From Mesorhizobium metallidurans STM 2683 (GTDB taxonomy: Bacteria; Pseudomonadota; Alphaproteobacteria; Rhizobiales; Rhizobiaceae), in assembly GCF_000350085.1 (NCBI RefSeq), contig NZ_CAUM01000006.1, positions 124,001 to 188,000 of the forward strand: a stretch of 64,000 bases of DNA, read 5' to 3'. The number at the start of each line of letters is the position of its first letter. Position 1 is the first letter of the stretch. The notes under the pieces are model-generated. The model did not search any database. It was not told the origin of the DNA and saw only the letters and a program-made list of their open reading frames with translations. The position numbers and the translations under genes are program-made. Of this stretch, positions 28,374 to 36,122 are shown piece by piece.

Positions 28374-28786
28374 AGTAATAGTCGGGGTCCCCCATTCGCG
28401 AGGCTCAGGGGAACTTGCACCCGCAAAAAAATTGGAACATAAGTCGGGAAGAAGGGAGATCGCTTACGCTCTCTCCCGAAGACTTCCTCACCCCATAGCC
28501 CTAGGTTTCACCCGAGGTCGATGCCGGGCCAGTCTGCTCCGATAGTAGCCCCTGTCCGGAGCCGCGAGTGAATGGCGTACCTCTCAAACTAGATTGCGAC
28601 ACTTGTTCCGCTTTTTACGAGAGGCCGAAAACACAAAATGAAATCAATTTCACGTTGTGACAGAGGGTGACACCCCCGCCTTGCCAAGCGGGTCCTTCGT
28701 TAGCGCGCTCGGCATGATCCGACAGAGGCGGCGGCCAAGGAAGAGAGCACGTTCCTCCACCTGCTTAGCCCTCTGACCGCCCCGCC
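28374..28786. other. Intergenic stretch without a recognised gene
   Basis: About 410 bp. It contains the near-palindrome at 28638-28653 and G+C-rich sequence with CCCTGTCCGGAGCC. No open frame here looks protein-like on either strand. Confidence 0.5.
28638..28653. promoter_or_regulatory. Near-palindromic site, copy 1
   Basis: ATGAAATCAATTTCAC: a GTGAAAT-CA-ATTTCAC dyad with one outer mismatch. Exact copies occur at 32034 and 44461, all within the island and outside genes. Possible operator. Confidence 0.5.
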
Positions 28787-29050
28787 TCACTCCATGTCAG
28801 GCACGTCCCCACCCACAAAGAGTGTCGTCGGTTCGCCGTACTCGCCTAGCGCTGGGTTAGCCTCACGCGACCACGCAATGACACCCGCATGTTTCCCCGC
28901 CAAGCCCTTTGCGGTCCTTATTGCCCGGTCTTCCGTCTGCTGCTCGGCTGGCCCAAAGACAGGCTGAAGGTCGCCGGTCTCGTCGCGATCAAAGGCGGTG
29001 ACGACGATAAGCTTGGGGGCTTTCTGCTGCGGCAGGAGGTTATCCGACAT
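28787..29050 (-). CDS. Small hypothetical protein
   Basis: 87 residues, soluble. MSDNLLPQQKAPKLIVVTAFDRDETGDLQPVFGP, then GLAGKHAGVIAWSREANPALGEYGEPTTLFVGGDVPDME. Last gene of a four-gene minus-strand operon. It overlaps the upstream gene by 11 bp. Family not recognised; the compact gene packing resembles phage accessory genes. Confidence 0.65.
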   Translation of the reverse strand: MSDNLLPQQKAPKLIVVTAFDRDETGDLQPVFGPAEQQTEDRAIRTAKGLAGKHAGVIAWSREANPALGEYGEPTTLFVGGDVPDME

Positions 29051-29360
29051 GCCGGTTGTCTTTCCGCTGGACTAAGAGCTGGTTGAAGTTGAGCGGTGTA
29101 GGGGGAAGAACCTCGGTCATCTCGTATAGAGGTATCATTGAAGCCTCTGGCTCTGGTGCTTTCTGCTTTTCTTTCAGCTCCGCAATTTCGTCGTCACGCC
29201 TCGCAATGCGGCTCTCCAGATTGGCAACACGCTCAGTCAGCAAGTAGCGACCGACCACGAAGCCACCGCCTCCGAACAGCGCGGCGAACGTCGCAAAGGA
29301 AGCCGGGTTTGCCAGCACCAGCGCGGAGTTGGTTTCTAGGAAAGCAATAAGGTCCTGCAT
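29040..29360 (-). CDS. Small membrane protein with coiled coil
   Basis: 106 residues. N-terminal hydrophobic region (about 15-42, ALVLANPASFATFAALFGGG then GFVVGRYLL), then a charged coiled-coil segment (RVANLESRIARRDDEIAELK) and a Pro-rich tail. The layout is compatible with a spanin- or holin-associated phage protein but nothing specific supports that. Overlaps the downstream gene. Confidence 0.65.
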   Translation of the reverse strand: MQDLIAFLETNSALVLANPASFATFAALFGGGGFVVGRYLLTERVANLESRIARRDDEIAELKEKQKAPEPEASMIPLYEMTEVLPPTPLNFNQLLVQRKDNRHVG

Positions 29361-29361
29361 G

Positions 29362-29571
29362 TCATCCCAAGACTGGCGGCGTATCGTCGTAGCCGATGGA
29401 AACTATCCCCGGATGCCGGTGGGCAATGGCGAGGATTTGGGTCTCAAGCTCACAGTTGTAGGCCATGAGCGCCTTCACGGTCTCAAGGGGACTGTCGTAG
29501 CGAGCAATGAGCTTCTCCGCTTCAGAGTGCAGCTCCGCTTTGGCTTCGGCGTCGAGGTGCATGATGCCCAT
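29362..29571 (-). CDS. Small hypothetical protein
   Basis: 69 residues from ATG 29571, chosen because AGGAGG lies 7 bases upstream; ATG 29577 is only 1-2 bases from it. Helical: HLDAEAKAELHSEAEKLIARY, then LMAYNCELETQILAIAHRHPG. Stops one base before the next gene starts. Unknown function. Confidence 0.65.
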   Translation of the reverse strand: MGIMHLDAEAKAELHSEAEKLIARYDSPLETVKALMAYNCELETQILAIAHRHPGIVSIGYDDTPPVLG

Positions 29572-29582
29572 TGCCATTCCTC

Positions 29583-29762
29583 CTATCGCGTTACGCGGTG
29601 CGGTGCCGAGGACGCATCGATTTGTTCCTGAAGGCGGCCATTGAGGACGATCATTTCCTTGAGCGCCTTCATTGTATCCCCCTTGTGGAGGGCAACGAAC
29701 TTATCGGCCACCGCTTGAAGAGCGGCCTCTTGGCGGCTGTCGAGTGTCACGATGTGGTCCAT
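29583..29762 (-). CDS. Very small hypothetical protein
   Basis: 59 residues from ATG 29762 to TAG 29583. Composition is protein-like: MDHIVTLDSRQEAALQAVAD, then KFVALHKGDTMKALKEMIVL and NGRLQEQIDASS. Its first and last parts resemble the next gene in design (helix, then an N-x-x-L-E/Q-x-Q-I segment), so the two may be diverged duplicates. First gene of the four-gene operon. Confidence 0.6.
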   Translation of the reverse strand: MDHIVTLDSRQEAALQAVADKFVALHKGDTMKALKEMIVLNGRLQEQIDASSAPHRVTR

Positions 29763-29859
29763 GGCGATTACTCCAAACGCTGCATGGGCACAGTGAACAA
29801 AAACGGAACAAAGTTGTCAAGGGCGAATTGACTGAGGGAGGAATGAGTTCCTATTTTGG

Positions 29860-30183
29860 ATGATGCCCGATATTGGCGGAAGACGTAAGCGCGGCAGCGA
29901 ATGGAGGCTCAGCAATGCCCATGAGACCGGGCAGCTCGTGCTGGTCCGCTGCGGACTGTGTAGTGTCAAGCGCTGGTATCAGCCGGGCGATCTGAGGGAA
30001 ATCTTCGGGGACATCGAGGCCGAACTGGTGGGGCACAAAATGAGCTGCGAACGGTGCGGCAAGAACGATTGCATACACGCCGAAACACAGAACCCTTCGG
30101 CACGAGAGAGGCAGGGCATCCGGGTGAGGCGACTTGTCGAGATACGGATGGTTCGGCGGGTGATCTGGAAGGACGAACATTGA
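29860..30183 (+). CDS. Small Cys-rich (zinc-ribbon-like) protein
   Basis: 107 residues. Two Cys pairs, VRCGLC and CERCGKNDC, could bind one zinc. The sequence between them contains KRWYQPGDLREIFGDIEAELVGHKMS, and the C-terminus is strongly basic. Possibly a nucleic-acid-binding protein; no family recognised. It is transcribed away from the small-gene operon. Confidence 0.65.
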   Translation: MMPDIGGRRKRGSEWRLSNAHETGQLVLVRCGLCSVKRWYQPGDLREIFGDIEAELVGHKMSCERCGKNDCIHAETQNPSARERQGIRVRRLVEIRMVRRVIWKDEH

Positions 30184-30256
30184 AGGATTTGATTACCCCC
30201 TCTTTCGGCCACGAAGCCAAACTGTTACTTTAGAGGGTGCAGGAGCAACTATAGCG

Positions 30257-30958
30257 GTGGCTGAAAAAACTAAAACTCAAACGGAAAGATCGCCAACTCT
30301 GATAGAGGTGGTGAAAGTATCTCCGCAAATATTACTTTGGCTAGTGGTACTGATAGGATTGTGGGTGTTTCATCCAGTGATTGGTCAGCTTATAGGACGT
30401 GCAACTAAGGTCGGAATAGGCCCGATATCAATTGAGGCGGTCCAGCAAAAGCTGAAAAATTTAACGATTTCTCCAAATCTAAGTGCCCTGATGACAAAAG
30501 AGCAGGTTGCTCATGTGACCAAGCGCTTTAACGAGGCCACCGACGGTTCTCCAAATGTCAATATTCTTTGGGTGGATGACACTCCGATAAACAACCGGAC
30601 CGTTATAGGCATTTTCGAAGCAATGGGATTTCACGTCTATGTCGCCCGATCCTATGCCGAAGGCATTGCGCGGTTCGACGAGCGCCCCTTCAACGTTGTC
30701 ATATCGGACTACAACGAAGAGAGGGACCCGGATCAAATCGAGGCAAAGAAGACAGGTAGGGCGGACTGGGGAGTTGGAGCCTTGATCGCAGAGCATGTTG
30801 GCAAAAGCTGTGGGGCTAGGACGATCATTTTCAGCGCGGGATGGGACCCCGGCCAAAGCACGCCGCCTTACGCTGTCGTTGAGACCAACAATCGATATGT
30901 GTTGTTGGACGCGACGGCCAACCTCATCGAGAAGCCAATAGAACCGGACTGCTTGTAA
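30257..30958 (+). CDS. Membrane-tethered response-regulator receiver protein
   Basis: 233 residues from GTG 30257. One transmembrane segment (about 24-47, ILLWLVVLIGLWVFHPVIG), a linker, then a receiver domain from about 100: acidic pair Asp107/Asp108 in ILWVDD, phospho-acceptor Asp151 in VVISDYNE, Ser193 in IIFSAG and Lys226 in EKPIEP. No output domain and no histidine kinase gene nearby. The gene is A+T-rich compared with its flanks. It may sense or titrate phosphate at the membrane. Confidence 0.75.
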   Translation: MAEKTKTQTERSPTLIEVVKVSPQILLWLVVLIGLWVFHPVIGQLIGRATKVGIGPISIEAVQQKLKNLTISPNLSALMTKEQVAHVTKRFNEATDGSPNVNILWVDDTPINNRTVIGIFEAMGFHVYVARSYAEGIARFDERPFNVVISDYNEERDPDQIEAKKTGRADWGVGALIAEHVGKSCGARTIIFSAGWDPGQSTPPYAVVETNNRYVLLDATANLIEKPIEPDCL

Positions 30959-30995
30959 CTGCCGTGATCCGCGTCGGTGAAGAATTCAGCGATAT

Positions 30996-31712
30996 CTAGA
31001 ACAACGATCCTTGGGCCGGCGCTGTCGGTACTTGTTGCGGAAACTTGATTTGCGTGGCGGGCTTCTCGACAATCACCAAGGCGTCGTCTGGTGCTGTACG
31101 TTGTAGGCGCTTCGCCTCAGACCAAGGCGCGGTCAGCCACGTCTCAGTCTCCTCTTGCGTCCTCAGGATCACTGGCATTGCCTTCTCGTGGATAGGCTTG
31201 ATGAGGGCGTTGGGAGCGGTTGTCAGGAAGCCATAGACCTCGTGATCGCCGGGACCGTCCTTCACCTTGCGCACCCCATGCCAAGGGGTCCATAGACCTG
31301 CAAAGAAGAAAAGCGGGCGGTCCTCGTTCAACGCGAACCAGTAGTTGCGCTGAACGCCTGTCTCGGGGTCCTTCTCCTTCTCCACAGGGCTGGGTTCCGC
31401 GAAGCTGGTTACTGGCACCACGCAGCGATGCTCGACGCCAAGATACTGCTGCCAGTGTGCATAGTTCGGGTGACGTATGTTCGTCCTGCCATAGTCGGCC
31501 TTGCCCTTAACCTGATCGGGTTCGGTCGGCATTCCCCAAAGCAGATTGGCAAGCTCTCGCTCCCCGTCCAACGCATTTCGAACTACCGGACCGGGAGGCC
31601 GGTTGGGATAGATGTCTATGGACGGCTCTAGGTTCCCCAATATGTCCCGCAAGGCGCGGGTCCACTGGCGAATGGCTTCTTGAGACGTGGTGATGTTGTA
31701 GAGGTTGCACAT
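30996..31712 (-). CDS. SOS response-associated peptidase (SRAP / YedK-HMCES family)
   Basis: 238 residues; start ATG 31712 puts the catalytic Cys at position 2 (MCNLYN). SRAP proteins form a DNA-protein crosslink with abasic sites in single-stranded DNA through this Cys. Other family features: LLWGMPTEP, NIRHP, TSFAEPS (active-site Glu region), PIHEKAMPVIL (His). Often found on mobile elements. An upstream in-frame start at 31775 would hide the Cys and is rejected. Confidence 0.9.
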   Translation of the reverse strand: MCNLYNITTSQEAIRQWTRALRDILGNLEPSIDIYPNRPPGPVVRNALDGERELANLLWGMPTEPDQVKGKADYGRTNIRHPNYAHWQQYLGVEHRCVVPVTSFAEPSPVEKEKDPETGVQRNYWFALNEDRPLFFFAGLWTPWHGVRKVKDGPGDHEVYGFLTTAPNALIKPIHEKAMPVILRTQEETETWLTAPWSEAKRLQRTAPDDALVIVEKPATQIKFPQQVPTAPAQGSLF

Positions 31713-32444
31713 GAGGTGAAGCTTGCCCCGGATAGCTGGAAAATTCCAGATGGTCGGGGATATACGGCAATCCAAACCGTGGGAGTTGGGATCGTGAACG
31801 ACGCGGGGATGTAGCCGGAGACATTGTGATGGCCCGATAGTGGTTCGGGAGACATGTCCGCGAAAGCGCGTTTGACCTCACGGCAGAAAGCAGCAACCTC
31901 AATCAGGGGAAGGTAATCCAGGTCGTCGGAAGAAACCGAACCGCTCGTGTCCCCGCGTGCACAATCCGGGCAGGGACGTTAGGGACATCCCGCAGACAAC
32001 AACCGCCGTTCCAAAGGCGATGTTCCGCGTGGTGTGAAATCAATTTCACATGGTGATCCGATCTGCCGCATCGTCATCTGGCTCGCGAAGAGTGCAGCGT
32101 TCGAAGACCATCTAACTTAGGACGCCGAGCGCTGCCGAGCCGATCCCGACCGGCGCGACTGATTTGCCCGAACTGCCGAGGGCGTCAATGTCGAGCGCTT
32201 TTCCATTATCCACGCTCGGCACGATTTGCCCTAGCAGAATGTCTATGCATTTCCTGCACAGCAGCTTTCGCCGGGATTGACCGGGATCGATACGAAGCGA
32301 GCGGCAAGGCACTCTCTGGCGATGGTTAACCATCAGACGGCGAAGCCGAGAGAAAGCTGAATAACAGTTCGCATGCTCTGCCCTTGCTCCCCACGCTTTC
32401 GTGCGGGGCCAAAGTTCTGGCCTCCCGAACGTGGGAGTTCCGCC
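31713..32444. other. Intergenic stretch with a palindromic site
   Basis: About 730 bp without a convincing gene. It contains the perfect dyad at 32033-32050. A minus-strand reading frame at 32112-32330 with CRKCIDILL is possible, but no homology or ribosome site supports it. The last 15 bases give the GTGGGAG ribosome site of the next gene. Confidence 0.45.
32033..32050. promoter_or_regulatory. Perfect palindromic site, copy 2
   Basis: TGTGAAATCAATTTCACA, two 8-base arms around CA. The most complete of three copies in the island. Between the divergently placed SRAP gene and the RarA-C-like gene. Confidence 0.55.
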
Positions 32445-33521
32445 ATGCATTTCGATCTGTTCAACGCCGCCGACCCGACCTTCAAAGCGCTCGCTTCTGA
32501 TCACAATACCCCGGCAGTCAAACCGCTCCGAATATCGCCATGGCTGGCGATGTCGGCGATGCAGAAGGCTATCAGACGCGGCGATATCGCACTCGCCACA
32601 CGGGCAGCCGCTACGCTGCTCAAGTCCGACCCGGCGCGGTTGTGGAAGCGGCTGGCCGGGATCGTCTTTGAAGACATCGGTCTCGCGTCGGTGGGGACGA
32701 TCCGCCTCGTCATGACCGCAACGGCGGGCAAGGCTTTCCGCCGCGAGTTTGGCGGGGAATGGGCGGTGGCGTCGTTGCTGATTTCCCGCATGTGCACCGC
32801 CCCAAAATGTAGGGCGACCGATGATCTCCTACTTGCCGTATCGTACCATCATGAGCTTGAAGCCTTACGCGACGATCTAGCGGGCCAAAGCATTGCGGAG
32901 CATCTTTCCCGCGTCGAAGGTCGCGCCGCGCTTCTGGGTGCCTCTCTGGCGGCGCTACACGTCAGCGGCGCGCGATGGACGAGACAGGTCGAAGGCCAGA
33001 CCGCAGACCCTAAGTCTCTGTTCGCCGCAATGAGGTCAGCCGGTGTCGAGCAGGAGATAGTGAACCTCTCCGAGCAGGGTTGGAAGCGGACGCGGGAGGC
33101 ATTGCCCATCCTGCTGCCCCTCGTCAGTCTCGCCCGTCCTACCGGGATGCTTCCCGTCACCGATGACGAGTTTCCAAAGGTCGTGATCGGGCGCAGCGGG
33201 CTGCCAACCTATTGCCTTGATGCGTTCTCGTGGGAAGGCAAGGCTGCGCTGTCTCTCTTCCTGAAACGCGATACCGAAACCGGACGCTGGCTCCGCAAAT
33301 ACGTGTCCGCTCAGCGCCGACTTCCTGTTTTGGCGGGCGGTCTGTTCCGGGTCGAGGGCGGCCTTGTTCGCCAGCGTGTCGAGTGGCCTTGCGCAATGAC
33401 GCTGCGCTGGCTGGCGGACAGTGGCTATCACGGCATCAAGCTAACCGACCCCGCCGCCTTCCTCGATATGGTTCGCGGTGATCTTCCCAAGCTGAACGAG
33501 GTTCGTCATGACGTTCGTTGA
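32445..33521 (+). CDS. Hypothetical protein with similarity to the RarA/MgsA C-terminal region
   Basis: 358 residues. Residues about 35-80 (AMQKAIRRGDIALATRAAAT, then LWKRLAGIVFEDIGLAS) resemble the helical tetramerisation/clamp-loader C-domain of RarA (MgsA/WRNIP1), which reads 'RRIVRFASEDIGLA' in that family. There is no Walker A or B, so no ATPase domain. The second half is unique. It overlaps the recombinase gene by 14 bp, suggesting the two proteins work together. Similarity was judged by eye. Confidence 0.6.
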   Translation: MHFDLFNAADPTFKALASDHNTPAVKPLRISPWLAMSAMQKAIRRGDIALATRAAATLLKSDPARLWKRLAGIVFEDIGLASVGTIRLVMTATAGKAFRREFGGEWAVASLLISRMCTAPKCRATDDLLLAVSYHHELEALRDDLAGQSIAEHLSRVEGRAALLGASLAALHVSGARWTRQVEGQTADPKSLFAAMRSAGVEQEIVNLSEQGWKRTREALPILLPLVSLARPTGMLPVTDDEFPKVVIGRSGLPTYCLDAFSWEGKAALSLFLKRDTETGRWLRKYVSAQRRLPVLAGGLFRVEGGLVRQRVEWPCAMTLRWLADSGYHGIKLTDPAAFLDMVRGDLPKLNEVRHDVR

Positions 33522-34476
33522 GCACCACACCGACACCGGGAGCTTGGTTCCTGTCCACGCAAACCGCGAAGCGCTGCCGGGCATCATTTCGGTAAACGTG
33601 CAGCGGCTTCTTTCCAACTCCCTCGCCGATAACAGTAAGCGCGCATACGCTATGGACATCGCCCATTTCGAGGCCACCGGCAGAAGGCTCCCGGCAACCC
33701 CGGCGACCATTGCAGAGTATCTGGCCGAGGGCGCGGCGACCTATGCCGTGGCGACCCTCCAGCGGCGTCTGGCTTCGATCAGCAAGGCCCATCGCGCCAT
33801 CGGCGCGGACGATCCCACCAAGAGCGAGCTTGTCTGTGCGGCCCTCCGTGGTGTGCGCCGAACTCTCGGCGTTAAGCAGCGGCAGGCAAAGGCACTACTC
33901 CGCAATGACCTCTTTGCCGTGCTTGACCGGCTCGGAGACCGGACGAAGGATGTCAGGGACCGCGCTCTGCTGTTGCTGGGTTGGGCGTGTGCAATGAGAC
34001 GCAGCGAGTTGGTGGCGCTGGACGTGAGTGACGTTGAGTTCACGAGCCAAGGCATGCTGGTCACGGTGAGAAGGTCGAAGACGGATCAAGAGGGAGCCGG
34101 ACGCGAAATCGCAGTCCCGTTCGGTCGAACCCGGCACTGTCCAATCGCGGCTCTGAAACGCTGGCTTGAGATCGCGGCGATCACGGCAGGCCCGATCTTT
34201 CGCGGCATGGACAAGCACGGACACATCCTCCCCGAGCGGCTTTCGGGTGAAGCCGTCACAGATGTGGTCAAGCTGCGGGTCAGTGAGGCTGGATACGATC
34301 CGAGCGGGTTCTCGGCTCATTCCATGCGCAGCGGGTTCGCGACCTCGGCTGCTATGGCAGGAGCTACGAGCTACCGGATACGGTTGGTTACAGGGCATCG
34401 CAGCGAAGCTGGCCTAGCGCCCTATCTGCGCACTGTTGATTTATTCGATGACAGCGCGGCGGCTAGGGTACTATAG
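33508..34476 (+). CDS. Site-specific tyrosine recombinase (second in the island)
   Basis: 322 residues. N-terminal SAM-like core-binding domain (NSKRAYAMDIAHFEATG), then a catalytic domain with Arg164/165 (CAMRRSEL), Lys191 (RRSKTDQ), His271-x-x-Arg274 (SAHSMRSGFAT), His297 (TGHRSE) and Tyr306 (LAPYLR). Complete active site. It is far from the att sites and distinct from the end-proximal integrase, so it may act on another site, on resolution of dimers, or on a nested element. Overlaps the upstream gene. Confidence 0.88.
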   Translation: MTFVEHHTDTGSLVPVHANREALPGIISVNVQRLLSNSLADNSKRAYAMDIAHFEATGRRLPATPATIAEYLAEGAATYAVATLQRRLASISKAHRAIGADDPTKSELVCAALRGVRRTLGVKQRQAKALLRNDLFAVLDRLGDRTKDVRDRALLLLGWACAMRRSELVALDVSDVEFTSQGMLVTVRRSKTDQEGAGREIAVPFGRTRHCPIAALKRWLEIAAITAGPIFRGMDKHGHILPERLSGEAVTDVVKLRVSEAGYDPSGFSAHSMRSGFATSAAMAGATSYRIRLVTGHRSEAGLAPYLRTVDLFDDSAAARVL

Positions 34477-34511
34477 ACCAACAGTAACATCTATTTGGAA
34501 CAGCAGAGTGT

Positions 34512-35861
34512 ATGGCTTACGACGGCGGAAAAACTTACAAAGACGTCGCGGCAGCTCTAGGCGAGTTGCCAAATTTCTACCCGAACGCCACGTCGATTGC
34601 CGAGTTTCGCCCAAATTCGCTGACGATCCACTTTCACTATCTAAACCGTGAGAGTTATGCGGAGGTCGGATCGGGGAAGACCAATTCTGCCGATAGACCA
34701 AAAGTAGAAGTCGTCGCTCACGAACTGGCACACTGGTCAGATCAGGTCAGCTCGCTCTGGGGGCAACGATACCTCACGGGACTTTTCGATGCTTATCATG
34801 CGATGCGTGCAGGTAGGGAAGAGCTATTTAAAGATGTTGTGACGTTGTACGACGAGCAGCGACGCATTCTATTTCCTCGCTACTATCGAGTTGTGGCCGA
34901 CGCACCACGCCTACATAGCCACAAGATGCCTTGGCGTATCGATTTCTCTGCTGGTCAGGAGTTCGATGCCTATGGGGCAATTGATGAGACCCGTCCCATC
35001 TATTTTGTCGCCTTTTCGGACAATGAGAACGGAACTCGCGTGGCGCGCCAGCCAATCACAGTGGGCTCGCTACTTGAAACAACAGCCACGTGGGCTGAGT
35101 TACTGACGGGCTTTGGCATCATTAGCAGTTTGGGCCACGACGAACAGGTCGTTGAACGTGCCTTATGGATGAAGGAGCGACTTACTGCGCTGTATCAACC
35201 CGATTTGACAGTATATACCGCTCCAGTCCACATGCTCGCCAAATTTACTGGCGTGAGCGATCTGCTTTGGTCGTACGAGCGGGGCGCTGTTCTAGCGAAC
35301 ATAGCCCTCAATATGACTAAAGTGCATTTCGACAGTCTGCGACACCCGGATGAGTTTGCGCCGTTTGGGTCTCGTCGCCGCGCCTTCGCGATAGCCCAAA
35401 ACAGGGGTTATGCCTTTGCCGTTCTAGCAAGACACGCCTCGAAAGTCGATACTGAGAAGGGCGCGCTGACATGGGCATCAGAGGTGTTGAGCCGGGCAGG
35501 GCTGCCAGAATGGCCGGCAATGCTGCACGCCTCTTACACCGGGCTTGAGTTGCTTGGTCGCGGTCTTCCAGTGAGGACACCGCTGGATGAGGTCCGCGAC
35601 TACCTCCTCGAAATCGGACGTAAGAGGTTTCTTGGTCGTAGCGATGCGCTTCACGACGGCGGCCTGTTCGACCCCCTCAAGATGGGCCTTGAGCCTCATC
35701 CTCCCATGTTCGATAGCAATGGACAGCTCTTCCATCTCGGCAAGCAGGGACTTGACCCCAAACGTTTCGATCCAGAAGCGATGCACCTTGCCGAGCTGCG
35801 CTTCAGCGACTTCACCTCAAATCTGCTGCAAGGTTGTCGAGGCGTGAGGGTAGCAAGCTGA
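34512..35861 (+). CDS. Hypothetical protein with HExxH zincin motif
   Basis: 449 residues, soluble. VEVVAHELAHWSDQVSS contains HELAH at 70-74, the zinc-metallopeptidase consensus, followed by a mostly helical protein. The third ligand could not be placed. It is the first gene of a plus-strand run leading into two DNA methyltransferases, so it may be an accessory of that locus. Family not recognised. A+T content is higher than the chromosomal flanks. Confidence 0.65.
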   Translation: MAYDGGKTYKDVAAALGELPNFYPNATSIAEFRPNSLTIHFHYLNRESYAEVGSGKTNSADRPKVEVVAHELAHWSDQVSSLWGQRYLTGLFDAYHAMRAGREELFKDVVTLYDEQRRILFPRYYRVVADAPRLHSHKMPWRIDFSAGQEFDAYGAIDETRPIYFVAFSDNENGTRVARQPITVGSLLETTATWAELLTGFGIISSLGHDEQVVERALWMKERLTALYQPDLTVYTAPVHMLAKFTGVSDLLWSYERGAVLANIALNMTKVHFDSLRHPDEFAPFGSRRRAFAIAQNRGYAFAVLARHASKVDTEKGALTWASEVLSRAGLPEWPAMLHASYTGLELLGRGLPVRTPLDEVRDYLLEIGRKRFLGRSDALHDGGLFDPLKMGLEPHPPMFDSNGQLFHLGKQGLDPKRFDPEAMHLAELRFSDFTSNLLQGCRGVRVAS

Positions 35862-35915
35862 CCCGCCATCCGGGATAACAACAAATAACTAGAGCCTCGA
35901 ACGGCAAGCGAAATC

Positions 35916-36122
35916 GTGGAGGACTGGCGGATTTTGGACGCCTCCAGCGTTGCTGACGCCAACTCGGAGGCGAGTAGTTGGTGGATGCCTGAGAAAATGT
36001 CCCAGCGTCGGCGGCTAGATCCGCTCATTTTGCAATACCTGGGGTTAACGGATAAATCGGCTCCACTTAGTGGTGCCAAGCGGCTACGCTGGTCAACCAA
36101 GCCGCAGGTCAATTTAGCATGA
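35916..36122 (+). CDS. Possible small protein coupled to the methyltransferase
   Basis: 68 residues from GTG 35916. It ends with an ATGA overlap on the following methyltransferase start, the usual sign of coupling. The sequence (ILDASSVADANSEASSWW, later LILQYLGLTDKSAPLSG) is not clearly protein-like and has no good ribosome site. May be chance. Confidence 0.35.
   Translation: MEDWRILDASSVADANSEASSWWMPEKMSQRRRLDPLILQYLGLTDKSAPLSGAKRLRWSTKPQVNLA

Noticed and set aside
28360-28545. 61-codon plus-strand frame after the 15-bp inverted repeat
   Set aside because: No ribosome site; composition and position suggest chance.
32112-32504. Minus-strand frame with a CRKC motif
   Set aside because: It overlaps the start of a well-supported plus-strand gene, has no ribosome site and an unlikely composition in its first half.
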